Shown one piece after another: positions 40,643 to 41,962 of a stretch of 41,962 nt of DNA. The stretch comes from Bacteroidaceae bacterium (GTDB lineage: Bacteria > Bacteroidota > Bacteroidia > Bacteroidales > Bacteroidaceae). The stretch covers positions 1 to 41,962 of the forward strand of contig JAFYAT010000027.1 of NCBI GenBank assembly GCA_017540585.1, written 5' to 3'. Below the pieces are notes generated by a model. That model saw nothing but the letters and a program-made list of their open reading frames with translations. It did no database searches and was not told the DNA's origin. The position numbers and the translations under genes are program-made. The first letter of the stretch is position 1. Every line of letters starts with the position of its first letter.

Positions 40643-41962
40643 TTATTCATCGTCTTTATTCTGCTCTTCGAATTCCTTCATGAGCTTCTGCTGGATGTCT
40701 GTAGGAACAAGTTCGTAAGAAGCGAACTTCATGATGAAACTTGCACGTCCGCCTGTGATGGAAGAGAGTGTTGTTGAGTAGTTAGAGAGTGACTTGAGAG
40801 GAACCTTAGCAATAAGTTTCTCGTAGCCGTTCTCGCTCTCTGAACCGATAATCATACCACGACGACCCTGAAGGTCGCTCATTACGTCACCCATCTTGTC
40901 GCCAGGAACGAATATCTCTACGTCGTATATTGGTTCGAGCAGTTTAGGACCTGCCTCCTTGAATGCATCTGAGAATGCGTGGCGTGCAGCAAGCATGAAT
41001 GAGAGCTCGTTTGAGTCAACTGGGTGCATCTTTCCGTCATATACGATTACACGTACGTCACGGGCGTAGCTACCAGATATTGGTCCTTGCTCCATACGAC
41101 TGAGGATACCCTTGAGGATGGCTGGCATGAAACGCTTGTCGATGGCACCACCGACTACAGAGTCGATGAATACGACCTTGCCTCCCCATTCGAGGTCAAC
41201 CTCTTCCTTGCCCTTAGGAGTAATCTTGAACTCCTGACCGCCGAACTTGTATGATGTTGGCTCTGGCATTCCTTCGTAATATGGCTCGACGATGAGATGT
41301 ACCTCACCAAACTGACCGGCACCACCTGACTGCTTCTTGTGACGGTAGTCGGCACGTGCAGCCTTGGTGATTGTCTCGCGATAAGGAATCTTAGGCTCCT
41401 CAAACACTACGTTTATCTTCTCGTTGTTCTCAAGACGCCATTTAAGTGTACGGAGATGGAACTCACCCTGTCCCTTGATGATTGTCTGCTTGAGTTCCTT
41501 GCTCTGCTCAAGAATCCATGTTGGGTCTTCCTGTGCCATCTTCTGGATGGCAGCAATCATCTTCTCGGAATCTGCCTCGTTCTCTGCCTTGATTGAACGT
41601 ATATACTTAGGATTAGGATACTTCACGAAGTTGAAACGGTGGTCGCAGTCTTTGCCCACGAGAGTGTTTCCTGTGCGCACGTCCTTCAGCTTTACTGTAC
41701 AACCGATATCTCCGGCTACGAGCTCTTCTACCTTCTCACGGTTAGCACCTGCGCATACGAACAACTGAGCCATGCGTTCCTTGCTACCGCGGTCGCTGTT
41801 GGTGAGGTCATCACCCTCGTGTACCTTACCTGACATCACCTTGAAGTATTGTACACCGCCGATGTGTGGCTCGTTGGCGGTCTTGAAGAAGTAGAGGGAA
41901 GCAGGTGCGTTGGGGTCTGGCTTCACTTCTTCGCCGCGAGTGTTGTGTACTTGAGGCATTTC
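40643..41962 (-). CDS. EF-G paralogue, C-terminal 439 residues (cut by window edge)
   Basis: Domains II to V of a translation elongation factor G. Domain II begins ASLYFFKTANEPHIGGVQYFKVMSG. Domain III has GQGEFHLRTLKWRLENN. Domain IV has KQSGGAGQFGEVHLIVEPYY and VGGAIDKRFMPAILKGI. Domain V has EPIYDVEIFVPGDKMGDVMSDLQGRRGMIIG. The GTPase domain lies beyond the end of the window. Several features, such as LEWGGKVVFIDSVVGGAIDKRF where canonical EF-G has different residues, suit the second, EF-G2-like group of Bacteroidetes, for which a GTPase-independent role in slow-growth translation has been reported in Bacteroides. Whether this copy belongs to that class needs the missing G domain. Confidence 0.85.
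   Translation of the reverse strand, partial: EMPQVHNTRGEEVKPDPNAPASLYFFKTANEPHIGGVQYFKVMSGKVHEGDDLTNSDRGSKERMAQLFVCAGANREKVEELVAGDIGCTVKLKDVRTGNTLVGKDCDHRFNFVKYPNPKYIRSIKAENEADSEKMIAAIQKMAQEDPTWILEQSKELKQTIIKGQGEFHLRTLKWRLENNEKINVVFEEPKIPYRETITKAARADYRHKKQSGGAGQFGEVHLIVEPYYEGMPEPTSYKFGGQEFKITPKGKEEVDLEWGGKVVFIDSVVGGAIDKRFMPAILKGILSRMEQGPISGSYARDVRVIVYDGKMHPVDSNELSFMLAARHAFSDAFKEAGPKLLEPIYDVEIFVPGDKMGDVMSDLQGRRGMIIGSESENGYEKLIAKVPLKSLSNYSTTLSSITGGRASFIMKFASYELVPTDIQQKLMKEFEEQNKDDE

Overview
The window comes from a Bacteroidales genome, most probably Prevotellaceae (Prevotella, Segatella or a relative). Many starts are preceded by the Bacteroidetes -7 box TAnnTTTG, often with TTG or TTTG 19-20 bp upstream, and Shine-Dalgarno sites are nearly absent. 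Gene content agrees: an RprX/RprY two-component pair, an EF-G paralogue near rpsF-rpsR-rplI, DUF4249 and NigD-like lipoproteins, and GH51 and GH95 enzymes. The species cannot be fixed from sequence alone.

Layout. 175-4902: L-rhamnose uptake and catabolism on the minus strand (MFS permease, rhaA, rhaB). 5061-7685: exonuclease III and a PBP4-type peptidase. 7804-9336: a minus-strand run of RelB/DinJ antitoxin, PIN toxin, a 37-codon secreted ORF and an outer-membrane barrel. 9440-10175: a promoter, a long untranslated stretch and an orphan gene. 10374-16623: GH51 arabinofuranosidase, PgeF, and a TonB-dependent receptor followed by a DUF4249 lipoprotein. 16624-18900: a repeat-dense zone around one lipoprotein gene. 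18901-24389: a two-domain esterase, a NigD-like lipoprotein, and a UPF0210 (PFL) protein with its ACT partner. 24702-32314: two paralogous large exported macroglobulin-like proteins and a GH95 fucosidase. 32573-36065: small membrane proteins, an ECF sigma factor with a linked membrane protein, a TonB-C protein and a DUF3592-like protein. 36268-41962: L9-S18-S6, a small membrane protein, RprY/RprX, and the C-terminal part of an EF-G paralogue cut by the window edge.

Functional theme. Rhamnose catabolism, arabinofuranosidase, fucosidase, a predicted CE1-type feruloyl/acetyl esterase and a TonB receptor with a surface lipoprotein suggest life on plant cell-wall or host glycans. The genes are scattered and do not form one classical SusCD locus.

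The most unusual content is intergenic. First, a family of C-rich then G-rich structured elements starts just after the stop codon of at least eight genes, always with the C-rich strand equal to the coding strand of the upstream gene. Some copies are about 165-300 bp long and contain hairpins that differ in sequence but keep their pairing. A related element also forms part of the MFS permease N-terminus. Second, many intergenic regions hold degenerate arrays with an 11 or 22 bp period (about 2981, 3358, 16831, 18719, 24523, 35027). Most have different unit sequences but the same register. No CRISPR, tRNA, rRNA, insertion sequence or prophage was recognised.
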